Source of the DNA: Bacteroidales bacterium | Lineage (GTDB): Bacteria > Bacteroidota > Bacteroidia > Bacteroidales > UBA932 | Direction of reading: 5' to 3' | Length of the DNA: 7,983 nt | Assembly: GCA_004556005.1 (NCBI GenBank) | Contig: SFJA01000072.1 | Span: 1-7,983 of the forward strand | Shown: one piece after another, positions 5,757 to 7,983 of the stretch | Position numbering within the stretch: position 1 is the stretch's first letter | How the letters are laid out: every line of letters begins with the position of its first letter | Made by a program: the position numbers and the translations under genes | Notes under the pieces: generated by a model | What the model was told of the DNA's origin: nothing | Database searches by the model: none | What the model saw: the letters and a program-made list of their open reading frames with translations, nothing else

Positions 5757-7983
5757 ATGAAAATCAGATTTTCAAAAGTTGCTACGCTGTTCCTCGCAGG
5801 AGCAGCGGTCCTGGCGGCTGGATGTACTGATTACCAGTCAGACATCAACGACATCTATGTAAAGATAGATGAGTTGGCGTCTAAGGAATCAGTTGCTACC
5901 CTGCAGAACCAGGTAGTTGTGCTTAGCAGCGCGCTTGAGAAGTTGCAGGGCGATCACAGCAAGGACATCGCTGATCTCAACAAGAGCATCAGCGCCCTTC
6001 AGGCTGCAGACGCTCAGTTCACAAACCAGATTGCTGCTCTTGATGGAAAGATCGGTGATAACGCAACGAATATTGCCGCTCTCCAGTCCGCATTGGCAAA
6101 CACCGACAAGACCGTTGATGCGCTTGCTGCTGCTTTTTCAGCTTACAAGACTGAGGTTTCCAATGCTCTTAAGGATCTTTCTGCAAAGGATGCTGAACTT
6201 GCCGGTAAGATCGAGACCGCAGAGGCTGCTCTCCGCGGAGAGATTGCTGCCGTACAGAAGCTTGTTGAGACTGAGGTTACAAACCGTACCGATGCCGACA
6301 AGGTTCTCGGAGAAAGGATTGACGCTGCAGTAAAGGCTGCTGCTGATAATCTTGCTGCTGCCGAGTCTCGCCTTAACGACAAGATTGGCGCTGAAGCTAC
6401 CCGTGCTCAGCTTGCAGAGAAGGAACTCAAAGATGCTATCGCTGCCGAAGTTGCGGCCAGAGAGGCTGCTGACGAGGCTGCTGCCAAAGCTCTCGCTGCT
6501 GAAGTAAAGCGTGCTGAGGATGCAGAGAAGCTTCTCGATGAAGCTATCAAGGCAGAAGCTGCTGCACGTGACGCTGCTGACGTTGTTCTCACCAAGAGAA
6601 TCGCTGCTGAAGAAAGGGCTCGCGAAGTTGCCGACAGTCTCCTTTCAGAGGCTATCAAGGCTGAAGCTATTGCCCGTGACGAGGCTATCAAGGTAGCTGT
6701 AGAGGCTGAGGCTATTGCCCGAATCAAGGCTGACTCAGCTCTCCAGGCTTACGCTGAGAACATTGACAAGAAGGTTGATGATCTTAACAAAGAGTACACC
6801 GCATTCAAGGCGACTGTAGAGGGTGAGATTGCAGGTCTTAAGACCAGACTTGATGCTGCTGAGACCGCTATCAAGAATATCGATGCTTCTATCAAGACCA
6901 TCAACGGTCAGATTAAGGATCTCCAGGAGGCTGACTCTCTCCTTAGAGTTGATATGGAGGCCGGTGACCAGTATGTTCTCGATTCACTCAATGTGGTTAA
7001 GGCTGCTACCGAGAAGAGCATTGCTGCTCTCCAGAAAGCCGTTAAGGAGATCGTTGCCGTTAACAAGGATCAGAGCGACTCTCTCAAGGCTGCTTTTGCC
7101 AAGTTCAATGACTATGTGCTTACTACTACCTTTGAAGCATATCAGGATGAGGTAGAGGCTGCCCTCAATGCTAAGGCTGATACCGCTGCTCTCAATGCAG
7201 CTGTCAAGAGAATCGATGATCACGATCTTCGTATCGTTGCCCTCGAGGCTTACAAGAATGAGCTTGTTGAGACCATCATTCCTGGTCTTGAGGCTGCCGA
7301 CAAGGCTCTCAAGGCTAGTATCGACTCACTCGGTGGTGTTGTTGCCGAAGTAAAGGAAAATGTTGATACCCTCAACAGCCATATGGCTAAGGCTGAGGCC
7401 ACAATTGCTCAGCATACTCTTGATATCGCAGCCCTCGCAGCTCGCACTAGCGCTCTTGAGCAGTGGCAGGCTGTAGCTGAAGAGAACATCCAGAGTCTCC
7501 TCAGCCGCATCCGCAGCGTAGAGTTCGTGCCTGATTATACTGACAAGTATATCACCATCGAGCAGGTTGTTATGCCTGTTGTAGGTTATGTCCCATCTAA
7601 TGAGGATGAAGATTCTTATTGGCGCTATTTAGATACAGTTTATGTATATAATGCACCTTCTGAGATTACTTACAAGGTATATCCAACCGAAATGGCTGAC
7701 TCTCTTGTTAATTACTTCAAGGAGAATGCTAAATATGGTAAAGTTTACTTTGATGTTGTCAATGTTAAGGGATCTGGAGCTCGTTTTGACGCGACAGATG
7801 AGGTTAAGCGTCCTGAACTTGAGATTCTTGATGTTAACAAGTCTGATAGAACCGCTGGTGCTATTACCTTCACTGTAAAGGCAAAGAACGTTGATGATTT
7901 TGGAGGGCTTACCAAAAAAATCTATAAGATGGTTAAGCACTCTAGTCAATCCAACTTGTTGATCCCTGATAAGATTGCATTCT
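5757..7983 (+). CDS. Long coiled-coil lipoprotein with C-terminal beta-rich region (3' partial)
   Basis: The ATG at 5757 opens 742 codons with no stop before the window edge. Residues 1-22 are a lipoprotein signal peptide ending LAAG/C, with the lipidated Cys at 23. The mature start C-T-D-Y-Q-S-D resembles the short acidic starts of many Bacteroidetes surface lipoproteins, but it is a weak match to the published export signals. Residues about 27-588 are Ala/Glu/Lys/Asp-rich and predicted helical, with only one proline (509) and a GG at 526-527, so this is a long stalk. Residues 164-326 hold 18-residue repeats. After VEFVPDY (588-594) the sequence turns beta-like, rich in Tyr, Val, Asn and Thr (SEITYKVYPTEMADS), and continues past the edge. 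No cysteine other than Cys23 is visible. It lies 37 bp after the OmpA gene and shares its high-expression codon bias up to about residue 590. I do not recognise a named family; DUF4988-type or tail-fibre-like Bacteroidetes lipoproteins are the closest idea. Function unknown; an adhesin-like or envelope-spacer role is inference. Confidence 0.85.
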   Translation, partial: MKIRFSKVATLFLAGAAVLAAGCTDYQSDINDIYVKIDELASKESVATLQNQVVVLSSALEKLQGDHSKDIADLNKSISALQAADAQFTNQIAALDGKIGDNATNIAALQSALANTDKTVDALAAAFSAYKTEVSNALKDLSAKDAELAGKIETAEAALRGEIAAVQKLVETEVTNRTDADKVLGERIDAAVKAAADNLAAAESRLNDKIGAEATRAQLAEKELKDAIAAEVAAREAADEAAAKALAAEVKRAEDAEKLLDEAIKAEAAARDAADVVLTKRIAAEERAREVADSLLSEAIKAEAIARDEAIKVAVEAEAIARIKADSALQAYAENIDKKVDDLNKEYTAFKATVEGEIAGLKTRLDAAETAIKNIDASIKTINGQIKDLQEADSLLRVDMEAGDQYVLDSLNVVKAATEKSIAALQKAVKEIVAVNKDQSDSLKAAFAKFNDYVLTTTFEAYQDEVEAALNAKADTAALNAAVKRIDDHDLRIVALEAYKNELVETIIPGLEAADKALKASIDSLGGVVAEVKENVDTLNSHMAKAEATIAQHTLDIAALAARTSALEQWQAVAEENIQSLLSRIRSVEFVPDYTDKYITIEQVVMPVVGYVPSNEDEDSYWRYLDTVYVYNAPSEITYKVYPTEMADSLVNYFKENAKYGKVYFDVVNVKGSGARFDATDEVKRPELEILDVNKSDRTAGAITFTVKAKNVDDFGGLTKKIYKMVKHSSQSNLLIPDKIAF
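6246..6734 (+). repeat. 18-residue (54-bp) helical repeats in the lipoprotein stalk
   Basis: Six consecutive units of exactly 18 residues cover 204-311 (6366-6689). The consensus is x-x-L-x-x-x-I-x-A-E-x-x-A-R-x-x-A-D; examples begin KELKDAIAAE, KLLDEAIKAE, VVLTKRIAAE and SLLSEAIKAE. A related unit (164-181), a 22-residue variant (182-203) and a 15-residue truncated unit (312-326) flank them. At DNA level GA(A/G)GCTATCAAGG recurs at 6540 and 6648, exactly two units (108 bp) apart, and again at 6681. Most units have diverged in DNA but hold the protein pattern. Confidence 0.8.
7530..7983 (+). other. Composition shift at the stalk-to-head boundary
   Basis: By hand count, GC is about 53-58% in sampled 60-base rows of the stalk (6361-6540, 7441-7500), 50% in 7501-7560, and about 38% over 7621-7980. 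Sampled codons also move from about 42% to about 27% G/C at third positions, with TTT, GAT, AAT and TAT becoming frequent. The shift coincides with the end of the helical stalk at about residue 588-594 of the lipoprotein. Confidence 0.6.

Noticed and set aside
6143..6727. Antisense Ala/Ser-rich reading frames opposite the lipoprotein stalk
   Set aside because: They arise because repeated GCT/GAG/AAG codons read backwards give Ser/Ala/Leu codons. They have no start context, no recognisable domain, and lie opposite a clear gene.
1..7983. Mobile element, CRISPR array, tRNA or rRNA
   Set aside because: No transposase or integrase motifs, no spaced direct repeats of CRISPR type, and no recognisable RNA gene in the only non-coding gaps (122 and 37 bp).

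Overview
The window looks like a chromosomal segment of a Bacteroidales-type Bacteroidetes. The evidence is a Bat (Bacteroides aerotolerance) operon, a promoter matching the Bacteroidetes TAnnTTTG -7 consensus, mostly Shine-Dalgarno-poor starts, an OmpA/Pgm6-like porin and a 'C-x-D-Y'-type coiled-coil lipoprotein. Genus cannot be set by eye. All real genes are on the + strand; the many antisense reading frames are shadows.

Region 1 (1-4388) is the 3' part of the bat operon: batB (5'-truncated by the window edge), batC (TTG start overlapping the batB stop) and a single 892-codon reading frame holding BatD fused in frame to BatE. Together they encode a cell-envelope assembly: an inner-membrane von Willebrand A (VWA) protein, a periplasmic TPR protein with a Q/N-rich tail, a large periplasmic beta-domain protein anchored in the inner membrane, and a TPR-SH3 membrane protein. 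They are packed without gaps, so they are almost certainly co-transcribed and translationally coupled.

Region 2 (4389-4510) is a 122-bp regulatory gap. It carries a good Bacteroidetes promoter (TAAATTTG at 4436-4443). Immediately downstream, at the predicted 5' end of the transcript, lies an 18-bp imperfect hairpin (4446-4491), which resembles in position the stabilising 5' stem-loop of E. coli ompA mRNA.

Region 3 (4511-7983) holds two genes whose codon usage suggests high expression: an OmpA-family outer-membrane protein with an unusual Ala-rich helical linker, and, 37 bp later, a very long coiled-coil lipoprotein that runs off the window. The lipoprotein has about 560 nearly proline-free residues of predicted helical stalk. 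These include a block of 18-residue (54-bp) repeats, followed by a beta-rich C-terminal part where GC content and codon choice drop sharply (about 55% to 38% GC by hand count). This suggests a stalk carrying an exchangeable head domain. I see no rRNA, tRNA, insertion sequence, integrase or CRISPR array. Apart from the 122-bp gap, essentially the whole window is coding.
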